From: CBDCFV01 sp965216425
Lineage (GTDB): Bacteria > Chloroflexota > Dehalococcoidia > Lucifugimonadales > UBA3495
Direction of reading: 5' to 3'
Length of the DNA: 64,000 bases
NCBI GenBank assembly: GCA_965216425.1
Contig: CBDCFV010000006.1
Location: 434,001 to 498,000 of the forward strand
A program made the translations under genes and the position numbers. Shown in pieces: positions 1-7,416 of the stretch. Each line of letters begins with the position of its first letter. The stretch's first letter is position 1. Under the pieces are notes generated by a model that was given only the letters and a program-made list of their open reading frames with translations, had not been told where the DNA came from and ran no database searches.

Positions 1-716
1 GAGGAATCCCGATATTATCCGGGTTCTGGAGCAAGGACGAGATGCTGGCGGCGGTCGCTGGGCATCGCAATCCCGCCTTCATAGTGTTGGCGCTGTTGAC
101 CGCACTGCTCAGCGCCCTGTATATGGCGCGGGCCATGTTTGTGCCCTTCTTCGGCAGGCTGCGACAGGAGATGGAGCACGTCCACGAGTCGCCCGCCAGC
201 ATGATTGTGCCAATGGCCTTGCTTGCGGTGCTGGCGGCGGGGTTCGGGTTCATCAGTTTCAACTGGCCGGGGAGCTATAACGGCGTCGGCAGCTTTGTTT
301 TCTTCCATGAACGCGAGGGTTTTCACTTTACTTGGTGGCTGGGCATCCTCTCGGCAGTGCTTGCGGTGGGCGCGTTCGTGTTCGCTTACTTCGTGTACCT
401 GCGAAAAAGCCTGTCGGTGGAAGGTGCGCGCGGGAGCGTTCCCTGGCTAGTGCGTTTGATGGAGAACAAGTACTACTTCGACGAGGTGTACCAGTGGGTA
501 GTCGACCGGATAGTGCTGGTGTTCGCCAACTTCCTCGGCACGTTTGACCGGGCGTTCGTGAATGATATTGTCGTCAACGGCCCAGCGGACACCGTAAGGC
601 ATCTGGGCGTGGCGCTGCGGTTGCACGTCACCGGGCACGTCTACAGCTACATGCTAGCCATGGTCCTGGGCGCGGTGGCGTTCGGCATATTCTGGTGGTT
701 GATGGCTGCTTGGTAG
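1..716 (+). CDS. nuoL: NADH-quinone oxidoreductase subunit L, C-terminal part (5' truncated)
   Basis: This is the C-terminal part of the antiporter-like NuoL subunit of respiratory complex I, in the cytoplasmic membrane, where it takes part in proton pumping coupled to NADH:quinone electron transfer. The reading frame is open from base 3, so the gene starts outside the window. The first visible residues read G-I-P-I-L-S-G-F-W-S-K-D-E, the loop conserved in NuoL, followed by several hydrophobic segments (about residues 20-45, 70-95, 110-135, and one at the extreme C-terminus ending in WWLMAAW). An internal ATG at 42 is not the real start because the conserved loop lies upstream of it. The stop is one base before the nuoM start, so nuoL, nuoM and nuoN form one transcription unit. 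The assignment is secure from motif and gene order. Confidence 0.95.
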   Translation, partial: GIPILSGFWSKDEMLAAVAGHRNPAFIVLALLTALLSALYMARAMFVPFFGRLRQEMEHVHESPASMIVPMALLAVLAAGFGFISFNWPGSYNGVGSFVFFHEREGFHFTWWLGILSAVLAVGAFVFAYFVYLRKSLSVEGARGSVPWLVRLMENKYYFDEVYQWVVDRIVLVFANFLGTFDRAFVNDIVVNGPADTVRHLGVALRLHVTGHVYSYMLAMVLGAVAFGIFWWLMAAW

Positions 717-717
717 A

Positions 718-2229
718 ATGGGCAACTTCGAACAAGTCGTTCTATTCCTGATAATCTTCGTGCCCCTTGCCGGGGCGCTGTTGACGATGTTCATGCCAGC
801 CGACCGGCGCAAGGACATCTGGTACTTCGCCATCGTCGTCGCCGGACTGTCTTTGGCGCTTTCCCTGTACGTATTCATCCGCTACGACTACGGGACCGGC
901 GGCTTCCAGTTCCAACGCACCTACGAATGGCTGGATGCCCCGGTGCATATCACGCTTTCTCTTGGCATCGACGGCATCAGCGCCCTGCTGGTATTGCTCA
1001 ACGGCATCATCCTGTTCGGCGGGGTCTTAATTTCCCAGACGGTAACCTACCGGCCCAGAGACTTCTTCGTCCTGCTGCTTGCCTTGGGCGCGGGCGTTTT
1101 CGGCGTGTTCGTCGTCCGGGACCTGTTCTTCCTGTTCTTCTTCTACGAGCTGGCAGTACTGCCCATGTACCTGCTGATAGGCGTATGGGGCAGCTCCACC
1201 GACTTCGGCACCTTCTTCCGAAGCAAGGAATACGGGGCGATGAAGCTGTTCCTGTACTTGGTGGCCGGGAGCGTCCTGGTATGGGTGGGCATACTCGCGG
1301 TGTACGTCACCGCATCGGATAGCGGTTTCCCGACCTATTCCTTGGCGGTCCTGGGGGAGTTGGCGGCAGCAGGCCGTTTTGATGAAAACTTCCAGTTGTG
1401 GGTGTTCCCGTTGTTCATGATCGGGTTCGGGGTGCTGGCCGGCCTGTGGCCGTTCCACACCTGGTCACCCGACGGCCACGTAGCGGCGCCCACCGCGGTC
1501 AGTATGCTGCACGCCGGCGTGCTGATGAAGTTGGGGGCCTATGGCATCATCAGGGTTGGCATGGTGCTTCTGCCAGATGGCGCCGAGAGTTGGATGCCAA
1601 TCCTGATAAGCTTGGGCACGGTGAACGTCCTGTACGGCGCGGTGTCGGCCATGTCCCAGACCGATCTTAAATACGTGATCGGTTACTCCAGCGTCAGCCA
1701 CATGGGATACGTGTTGATGGGTATCGCCACGTTGGACCGCATCGGTATCGGCGGGGCGGTGCTCCAGATGTTCTCCCACGGGATTATGACGGCCCTGATG
1801 TTCCTGCTGGTAGGCGCGGTTTACGAGCGGGCCCACACCCGGGATATCGGCGTGTTGAACGGCCTTTCCAGCCGGATGAGGGTGAACAGCTTCTTCTTCG
1901 CCATTGCCGGGTTAGCCTCACTGGGGCTGCCGGGGCTTAGCGGGTTCATAGCGGAGTTCATGGTGTTCACCGGGGCGTTCCGCACCTATTTGCCTCTGGC
2001 TGTATTGGCCGTGATTGGCGCGGCGCTTACGGCCGTGTATATTCTGCGCCTGCTGGCCCGCACCTTCCTGGGTGAGTCAGACCCGCAATGGGAGCATCTT
2101 ACTGACGCCAGTCCCATCGAAAAGGTAGTTGGTGGAGCGTTCGTGGTGATTCTGGTATTCGTTGGCGTTTGGCCTGAGCCGTTGATGCGTTTGATCAACG
2201 TCAGTGTAGACGTCCTACCCGGAGTTTAG
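718..2229 (+). CDS. nuoM: NADH-quinone oxidoreductase subunit M
   Basis: This 503-aa polytopic protein is the second antiporter-like subunit of complex I. It has about 14 hydrophobic segments across its length, matching the usual NuoM size. Family signatures visible include the FFFYELAVLPMYLLIG helix, with its conserved glutamate, near residues 140-155, and the GLWPFHTWSPDGHVAAPT stretch near 240-258, where the Lys/His-rich proton channel of Mrp/Nuo antiporter subunits lies. YSSVSHMGY near residue 320 is also typical. The ATG follows the nuoL stop with one intervening base, which implies translational coupling. nuoN follows 7 bases later. No unusual insertions are seen. Confidence 0.96.
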   Translation: MGNFEQVVLFLIIFVPLAGALLTMFMPADRRKDIWYFAIVVAGLSLALSLYVFIRYDYGTGGFQFQRTYEWLDAPVHITLSLGIDGISALLVLLNGIILFGGVLISQTVTYRPRDFFVLLLALGAGVFGVFVVRDLFFLFFFYELAVLPMYLLIGVWGSSTDFGTFFRSKEYGAMKLFLYLVAGSVLVWVGILAVYVTASDSGFPTYSLAVLGELAAAGRFDENFQLWVFPLFMIGFGVLAGLWPFHTWSPDGHVAAPTAVSMLHAGVLMKLGAYGIIRVGMVLLPDGAESWMPILISLGTVNVLYGAVSAMSQTDLKYVIGYSSVSHMGYVLMGIATLDRIGIGGAVLQMFSHGIMTALMFLLVGAVYERAHTRDIGVLNGLSSRMRVNSFFFAIAGLASLGLPGLSGFIAEFMVFTGAFRTYLPLAVLAVIGAALTAVYILRLLARTFLGESDPQWEHLTDASPIEKVVGGAFVVILVFVGVWPEPLMRLINVSVDVLPGV

Positions 2230-2236
2230 AGGCGGT

Positions 2237-3805
2237 ATGCCGGGACTGACCGACAATTTACAACTTCTGACGCCTGAGTTCGCTTTGGCCGGACTGGCGT
2301 TGGCGGTGTTTGTCGTCGACTTGTTTGTGCCCGAAGACCGCAAAGACCTGTTGGGGTGGCTGTCCATACTGGGCCTGCTGGGTCTTATAGCCCTGTCCCT
2401 GTTTATGCTATGGGGCGAGGACGAAACTCTCTATGACGGCCTCCTCGCCGTTGACGCTTTCTCCCTGTTCTTCAAGGTGTTTTTCCTGGGCCTTGGTGTG
2501 TTCATAATCCTGAGTTCCATGGAGTTCGTGACCAAGCACCTTACCAATAGAGGAGAGTTCTACGGGCTGCTGTTGTTCTCCATTCTGGGAATGAATATCA
2601 TGGCCCAGTCGAGGGAATTGCTGACCGCCTATATCTCTTTGGAGCTGTTGAGCTTCAGCCTGTACATCATGGCCGCCTATGCGCGAAACGACGCCAAGTC
2701 CAACGAGGCGGGCCTGAAGTACATCATCATCGGCGCCTTCTCTTCGGCCATACTGCTCTACGGTGTCAGCATGGTGTACAGCACTCTGGGAGTGACCAAG
2801 TTCGCCGCCATCAGCGAGGCCCTGGCAGCGGGCGGCGACGTCAGCCCCGCGCTATGGGTCGGAATGGCGTTGATACTGGTGGGACTTGGCTTCAAACTAG
2901 CCGCGGTGCCCTTCCACATGTGGGCGCCCGACGTGTACGAGGGCGCGCCCCTGCCGGTCACTGCTTACCTTGCAATAGCCTCGAAAGCGGCGGCGTTTGC
3001 GCTGGTGCTGCGGCTTTTCTCGGAAGGCTTCCTTCCTGCGTCCGACCAGTGGCAACTCGTGGTTGCTGTGCTGGCGGCGGTCACCATGCTGGTGGGCAAC
3101 CTCGTCGCCCTTGCTCAGCACAACATCAAACGGCTCATGGCTTACTCCAGCATAGGCCACGTCGGCATCATTCTGACCGGAGTGGCGGTCCTTTCGCCGG
3201 AGTCCACTCTTCCTTCAAACGGAGTAATGATCTACTTGGTGGGTTATTCTTTCACCAGCATGATGGTGTTCGCGGCGTTGATAGCCTTCTTCAACGCCAC
3301 CGGTCAGGACGAGATCGACGACTTCAGCGGGTTGGCGGACCGCCAGCCTTTCCTGGCGGCCACCATCGCCATGGGGCTCTTTTCGCTGGCCGGGCTGCCA
3401 ATCTTCGCCGGATTTACGATGAAGTTCTATTTGTTCACCGCCGTCGCCAGCGAGGGTCTCTTGTGGCTGGCCGGGTTGGCCATCTTCAGCAGCTTGATCT
3501 CCATGTACTATTACCTCCAGGTTATTCGCCGCATGTACATACTTCCCGTCCCTGGAACGGAGGCCGCAGGGATGAACGGAAGCCACGGTGCAGAATCCAA
3601 TGGTGATCCCGACCAACCGGATTCGGAAAACGGAATAATGGACGAGGGATCCGCCGGGAGTGAAATCCTGTCCTTTACGCCGTCGCCGGTTATGATATTC
3701 GTGCTGCTGGCAACCCTGGTCGGGGTGTTCTGGGTAGGCGTTTATCCGGCCCCGTTCTTGGAGGCGATTGACGCGGCCAGTATGGCTATATTACCCGGCG
3801 GTTAG
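2237..3805 (+). CDS. nuoN: NADH-quinone oxidoreductase subunit N
   Basis: This 522-aa membrane protein is the third antiporter-like subunit of complex I. A GAGG-type ribosome site lies just before the ATG. Conserved features include the YISLELLSFSLYIM helix with its buried glutamate (about residues 133-147), the PFHMWAPDVYEGAP loop (about 225-240) and YSSIGHVG (about 303-310). The family usually has around 480-500 residues. The excess sits in one hydrophilic Gly/Asn/Asp/Glu-rich stretch at about residues 438-475, between the last two membrane helices, rich in N, G, S, D and E. This segment looks like a lineage-specific soluble loop. The gene closes the visible nuoLMN set. Confidence 0.96.
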   Translation: MPGLTDNLQLLTPEFALAGLALAVFVVDLFVPEDRKDLLGWLSILGLLGLIALSLFMLWGEDETLYDGLLAVDAFSLFFKVFFLGLGVFIILSSMEFVTKHLTNRGEFYGLLLFSILGMNIMAQSRELLTAYISLELLSFSLYIMAAYARNDAKSNEAGLKYIIIGAFSSAILLYGVSMVYSTLGVTKFAAISEALAAGGDVSPALWVGMALILVGLGFKLAAVPFHMWAPDVYEGAPLPVTAYLAIASKAAAFALVLRLFSEGFLPASDQWQLVVAVLAAVTMLVGNLVALAQHNIKRLMAYSSIGHVGIILTGVAVLSPESTLPSNGVMIYLVGYSFTSMMVFAALIAFFNATGQDEIDDFSGLADRQPFLAATIAMGLFSLAGLPIFAGFTMKFYLFTAVASEGLLWLAGLAIFSSLISMYYYLQVIRRMYILPVPGTEAAGMNGSHGAESNGDPDQPDSENGIMDEGSAGSEILSFTPSPVMIFVLLATLVGVFWVGVYPAPFLEAIDAASMAILPGG

Positions 3806-3816
3806 GGGGAATCCTC

Positions 3817-4305
3817 ATGATTATTGCGGTTATCGGCAGCAGTCAACCCAAATCTGAAGAGCATATCCGTTTGGCCGAAGAGGTCGGCCGGGAACTGGCC
3901 AGACGGGGCATTACTTTGGTATGCGGAGGCATGACCGGGTTGATGGAAGCAGCCTGCCGGGGCGCCAAGTCGGCAGGCGGGACCACCATCGGGATATTGC
4001 CCGGACGCTCACCGAAGGAAGCCAACGACTATGTGGACATACCCATAATCACCGGCATCGGATATACGAGGAATGTCATAGTCGTCTCTACGGGAAGAGC
4101 GGTCATAGCCATCGGCGGAGCCTACGGCACACTGTCGGAGATAGGCTTCGCGTTAGGGTACGGCATCCCCGTCATAGGCCTCAAGACCTGGCCTTTTACC
4201 GAGACCGGAGAGGGGCTGCCCTTGAACGAGTTGGTCTTGGCATCGGACCCCGTGGACGCCGTGGACAAGGCGTTGGCGGCTGCAAGAGATCGAGACGATG
4301 AGTAG
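3817..4305 (+). CDS. SLOG/LOG-like (TIGR00725-type) nucleotide-binding protein
   Basis: This 162-aa single-domain Rossmannoid protein resembles the TIGR00725 branch of the SLOG superfamily, related to lysine-decarboxylase-like (LOG) proteins. Visible motifs are the N-terminal beta strand with GSSQP, the GGMTGLMEAA phosphate-binding turn near residues 37-46, and GGAYGTLSEIGF near 100-111, equivalent to the PGGxGT signature of LOG proteins. Members bind nucleotides or nucleotide-derived ligands; the precise substrate of this branch is unknown, and I do not assign one. The gene starts 11 bases after nuoN and overlaps the enolase start by 8 bases, so it is cotranscribed with both. Cytoplasmic; no signal peptide. 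Confidence 0.8.
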   Translation: MIIAVIGSSQPKSEEHIRLAEEVGRELARRGITLVCGGMTGLMEAACRGAKSAGGTTIGILPGRSPKEANDYVDIPIITGIGYTRNVIVVSTGRAVIAIGGAYGTLSEIGFALGYGIPVIGLKTWPFTETGEGLPLNELVLASDPVDAVDKALAAARDRDDE

Positions 4306-5620
4306 CTCCCAATCCGGCATCACCATCACCGCTATAACTGGCCGGGAAGTCCTGGACTCTCGCGGCAATCCCACCGTAGAGGCGGAGGTGCGGCTGTCCG
4401 ACGGCGCAACCGCCCACGCCACGGTCCCATCGGGGGCCAGCACCGGGGCCCACGAAGCCGTGGAACTGCGGGACAACGACGCCGGCCGCTACTTGGGCCG
4501 TGGAGTGCGGAAGGCGGTCGATAACGTCAACAACGTCATCGGGTGGTATTTGGCCGGTGAAGCGGGGCCGTCGCCCTTCGACCAAGCGGCCATTGACCAC
4601 ACGCTGCTCGGTTTGGACTCGTCCGGCAACAAGAGCGAGTTGGGGGCCAACGCCATCCTGGCCGTCTCAATGGCTGTTGCCCACGCCGCCGCGCGGAGCC
4701 GCAACGTATCGTTGTGGCGTTATTTGGCCGGGGACGGACTGGTAAGTTTGCCGGTCCCAATGTTCAACATCCTCAATGGCGGCAGGCACGCCTCCAACTC
4801 CACAGATGTACAGGAGTTCATGGTCGTCCCCGTTGGCGTGGACAGCTTTTCCGAGGCGCTGCGGGCAGGCGTGGAGATATATCATTCCTTGAGAGACTTG
4901 CTCCGGCAGGGCGGACACAACCTGAATGTGGGAGACGAGGGAGGATTCGCACCGACTCTCTCGTCTAACCGGGACGCGCTGGACTTGGTGTTACGGGCGG
5001 TGGAAAAATGTGGGTATGCTCCCGGCAAGGACGTGTTCATCGCGCTGGACGTGGCGGCCTCTGAACTTTATCAGGCGTCGTCGAAAGAGTATTTGCTGGA
5101 ACGGGAAGGCGCAAGTTTCGACGCTGAAGGATTGGTGGAGGTTTACGCTCGTTGGGCCAAGGACTACCCGATCATCAGCATCGAAGACGGGTTGGATGAA
5201 GACGACTGGGAGGGATGGGCCGAGTTACGCCGTCGTATCGGTGGACCGGTACAACTGGTGGGGGACGACCTGCTGGTAACGAATAGTGAAAGGATACAGA
5301 AGGGAATTGATACCACAGCAGCCAACGCAGTCCTGTTGAAGCCCAACCAGATAGGCACTCTCACGGAGACGCGAGAGGCCTTGGGGTTGGCGCGGAGCGC
5401 CGGTTGGGGCGCGGTGATGAGCCACCGGTCAGGCGAGACCGAGGACACCACCATTGCCGATCTTGCCGTGGCGTGGAACGTCGGACAGATTAAAGCCGGA
5501 GCCCCGGCGCGGTCGGACCGGGTAGCCAAGTACAATCGTCTGCTGCGGATTGAAGAGGAGTTAGGGACAGAGGCAAGGTACGCGGGACGGGAGGCCTTCG
5601 GTCATATTAACGCCTATTAG
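4298..5620 (+). CDS. eno: Enolase (phosphopyruvate hydratase)
   Basis: Enolase interconverts 2-phosphoglycerate and phosphoenolpyruvate in glycolysis and gluconeogenesis. At 440 aa the protein has normal family length. The substrate-loop motif PSGASTGAHEA lies near residues 44-54, GDEGGFAP near 211-218 contains the catalytic glutamate, IEDGLDEDDW and VGDDLLVTN hold the magnesium-binding acidic residues, and LLKPNQIGT carries the catalytic lysine at about residue 348. The C-terminal signature MSHRSGETEDTTIADLAV is intact. The ATG lies inside the end of the upstream SLOG gene (8-base overlap), implying translational coupling. GAPDH lies 670 bases downstream on the same strand, so two glycolytic genes are neighbours. 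Confidence 0.98.
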   Translation: MSSSQSGITITAITGREVLDSRGNPTVEAEVRLSDGATAHATVPSGASTGAHEAVELRDNDAGRYLGRGVRKAVDNVNNVIGWYLAGEAGPSPFDQAAIDHTLLGLDSSGNKSELGANAILAVSMAVAHAAARSRNVSLWRYLAGDGLVSLPVPMFNILNGGRHASNSTDVQEFMVVPVGVDSFSEALRAGVEIYHSLRDLLRQGGHNLNVGDEGGFAPTLSSNRDALDLVLRAVEKCGYAPGKDVFIALDVAASELYQASSKEYLLEREGASFDAEGLVEVYARWAKDYPIISIEDGLDEDDWEGWAELRRRIGGPVQLVGDDLLVTNSERIQKGIDTTAANAVLLKPNQIGTLTETREALGLARSAGWGAVMSHRSGETEDTTIADLAVAWNVGQIKAGAPARSDRVAKYNRLLRIEEELGTEARYAGREAFGHINAY

Positions 5621-5902
5621 AGGGGCCTCTCCATTCTCCCTCTCTCAGAGAGAGTGATTTTCCAGAATATGAAAAGGCGCCGGCTTTGGCTGTGCTTTTC
5701 AACCCTTGCAACGCAAGGTATTATATGTGCCATTGGCCCGACTAACCCTGTTGCGACGAATTCCCAAGCCTGAGAGCCGCCCAAGACGTAAGCGGCCACC
5801 GGGAGATAAACGAAAGGTCCCATCATAGGGAAGCTGCAAGCGAAACCCGGCCTCGGTCTTCTATAACGAGGGATATCCGAAGGGGAGGATGGAGAACGCC
5901 AG
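5621..5902. other. Intergenic gap between enolase and a small gene
   Basis: This 282-base gap begins with a CT/GA-rich short palindrome (CTCTCT-C-AGAGAG near 5642-5654) that may act as a weak terminator after enolase. It then contains a few local hairpins such as GCCGC...GCGGC near 5775-5796. I looked for 4.5S, 6S, RNase P and tRNA signatures and found no convincing match, so no RNA gene is called. Confidence 0.4.
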
Positions 5903-6205
5903 ATGACTACGACCAACGCACTGGACGACGGGTTCGATGAAGCCGAACGGGGACTGGAGTGGCTGGAAAAACTGGAAGTCCTGCAAGCCCGCTCCGCGTC
6001 CGACCAAGCGGCTGTCGAAGTTGCGGAATACGTCATGAAACTACGGTCCGCCGTGATCGCTCTGGCAGGAAACTTGGCCTCCGAGGAACTGAAGGAAACC
6101 GCGGGAATGGAAACGGCGCAACTGGTGGAGGAGCTACGACAGGAAGGCGACAATGACCGCTGGCACAGCCGCATCCGTCCAGCATTGCTAAAAACGGAGT
6201 CTTGA
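5903..6205 (+). CDS. Small helical hypothetical protein
   Basis: I do not recognise this 100-aa protein. It is acidic, rich in Glu, Ala and Leu, has no cysteine, and is predicted by eye to be almost entirely helical (EAERGLEWLEKLEVLQ near residues 13-28 and EYVMKLRSAVIALAGN near 42-57 look like amphipathic helices). It has no signal peptide or membrane segment. A GGGGAGGATGGAG purine-rich stretch lies upstream of the ATG at a somewhat long spacing. It sits between enolase and GAPDH on the same strand. An overlapping minus-strand frame is longer but has poor residue composition, so this strand is preferred. Confidence 0.6.
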   Translation: MTTTNALDDGFDEAERGLEWLEKLEVLQARSASDQAAVEVAEYVMKLRSAVIALAGNLASEELKETAGMETAQLVEELRQEGDNDRWHSRIRPALLKTES

Positions 6206-6291
6206 AAAATATCATAGAGCTGTTTAAAAGGCCGGCATGGGTGGCCGTAGAGCGGCCCGGCAGACAGCCGCGCAAGTTATGGAGGTAGGGT

Positions 6292-7305
6292 ATGACAACA
6301 AAAATCGGAATTAACGGCTTCGGCAGAATCGGGCGATTGGTGTTACGCGCGACCAACGCACTGCATCCGGACGCCTTGGAAGTGGCCGCGATCAACGACC
6401 TGACCGATGCCAAGACCAACGCCCACCTGCTCAAGTACGACACGGCTTACGGACCTTATCCGGGCAAGGTCGAAGCCAGCAACGGCGACTTGGTTGTGGA
6501 CGGCCGCAGTATCCGGGTCTTCTCCGAGCGGGAACCTGCCCGGATTCCGTGGTCCGAGATGGGCGTGGACGTGGTTGTGGAGTCCACCGGCATCTTCACT
6601 AACGCGGACCAAGCAGGCGCCCACTTGGAAGGTGGGGCCAAGAAAGTAGTCATCTCTGCCCCTGCCCGCGGAGAAGACTTGACCATAGTGCTGGGCGTGA
6701 ACGGTCACTTGTACGATGCTGAGAAGCACAAAATCATCTCCAACGCCTCCTGCACGACCAACTGCTTCGCCACCATGGTCAAGGTTATTCATGACGCTTT
6801 CGGAATTGAGCACGGCGTCATGTCTACCGTCCATTCCTACACCAACGACCAGTCCATCCTTGACCAGCGTCACTCTGACCTGCGCCGGGCTCGGGCGGCG
6901 GCGATGAACATCATACCCACCACCACCGGAGCGGCCAGGGCTGTAGGGCTTGTATTGCCGGAACTGAACGGCAAGCTTGACGGGATCGCCTTGCGGGTTC
7001 CCACATCCACCGGCTCTATCACCGATTTCGTGGCCCATGTCTCCAAGGACGTAACAGTGGAAGATGTCAATGCGGCCTACCAGGAAGCGGCCGAGGGCGC
7101 CCTTAAGGGTATCCTGGAATACTCTACCGAGCCGCTGGTCAGTTCCGACTTCCGGGGCAACAGCCACAGTTGCATCATCGACGGCCTTTCCACGATGGTC
7201 ATGCAGAACCGGATGATCAAGGTCATGGGTTGGTACGATAACGAGTGGGGCTACTCCTGCCGCACCGCGGACCTCTGTGCTTTGATCAGCGAGAAAGGCG
7301 TCTAA
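6292..7305 (+). CDS. gap: Glyceraldehyde-3-phosphate dehydrogenase
   Basis: This 337-aa protein is a type I phosphorylating GAPDH, oxidising glyceraldehyde-3-phosphate to 1,3-bisphosphoglycerate with NAD(P). The N-terminal dinucleotide-binding motif INGFGRIGRLVLR occupies residues 5-17. The active-site motif SNASCTTNC has its catalytic cysteine at residue 154, and STVHSYTNDQ supplies the catalytic histidine. The C-terminal WYDNEWGYSCR signature is present. The start is fixed by GGAGGTAGGGT directly before the ATG. A strong hairpin terminator follows about 45 bases after the stop. The nearest glycolytic partner is enolase just upstream. Confidence 0.98.
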   Translation: MTTKIGINGFGRIGRLVLRATNALHPDALEVAAINDLTDAKTNAHLLKYDTAYGPYPGKVEASNGDLVVDGRSIRVFSEREPARIPWSEMGVDVVVESTGIFTNADQAGAHLEGGAKKVVISAPARGEDLTIVLGVNGHLYDAEKHKIISNASCTTNCFATMVKVIHDAFGIEHGVMSTVHSYTNDQSILDQRHSDLRRARAAAMNIIPTTTGAARAVGLVLPELNGKLDGIALRVPTSTGSITDFVAHVSKDVTVEDVNAAYQEAAEGALKGILEYSTEPLVSSDFRGNSHSCIIDGLSTMVMQNRMIKVMGWYDNEWGYSCRTADLCALISEKGV

Positions 7306-7306
7306 G

Positions 7307-7326
7307 CTTCCCGCCTTCGCGGGAAT
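7307..7326. repeat. dRS3-like palindrome copy
   Basis: The 20-mer (C)TTCCC-GCCTTCGC-GGGAAT followed by GACG matches the ATTCCC-N8-GGGAAT pattern repeated across this window, apart from the first base. It lies immediately after the gap stop codon. Confidence 0.7.
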
Positions 7327-7350
7327 GACGATTGTACGTCAGGCCTATGA

Positions 7351-7396
7351 CGGGGTATTGGGAAAGCGCCGCGACTGGCGTTTTCCCAATACCCCG
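7351..7396 (+). terminator. Strong hairpin terminator after gap
   Basis: A 20-bp stem (7351-7370 pairing with 7377-7396, one G:T-type mismatch) closes over a 6-base loop (GCGACT) and is followed by GTTGTTTAAT. It separates gap from the next gene on the same strand and is the clearest factor-independent terminator candidate in this part of the window. Confidence 0.8.
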
Positions 7397-7416
7397 GTTG
7401 TTTAATAGATGATCCG

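Noticed and set aside
5641..5890. Possible structured RNA (6S, RNase P or SRP RNA) between eno and the small gene
   Set aside because: Short hairpins exist but none of the conserved core sequences of these RNAs could be matched.
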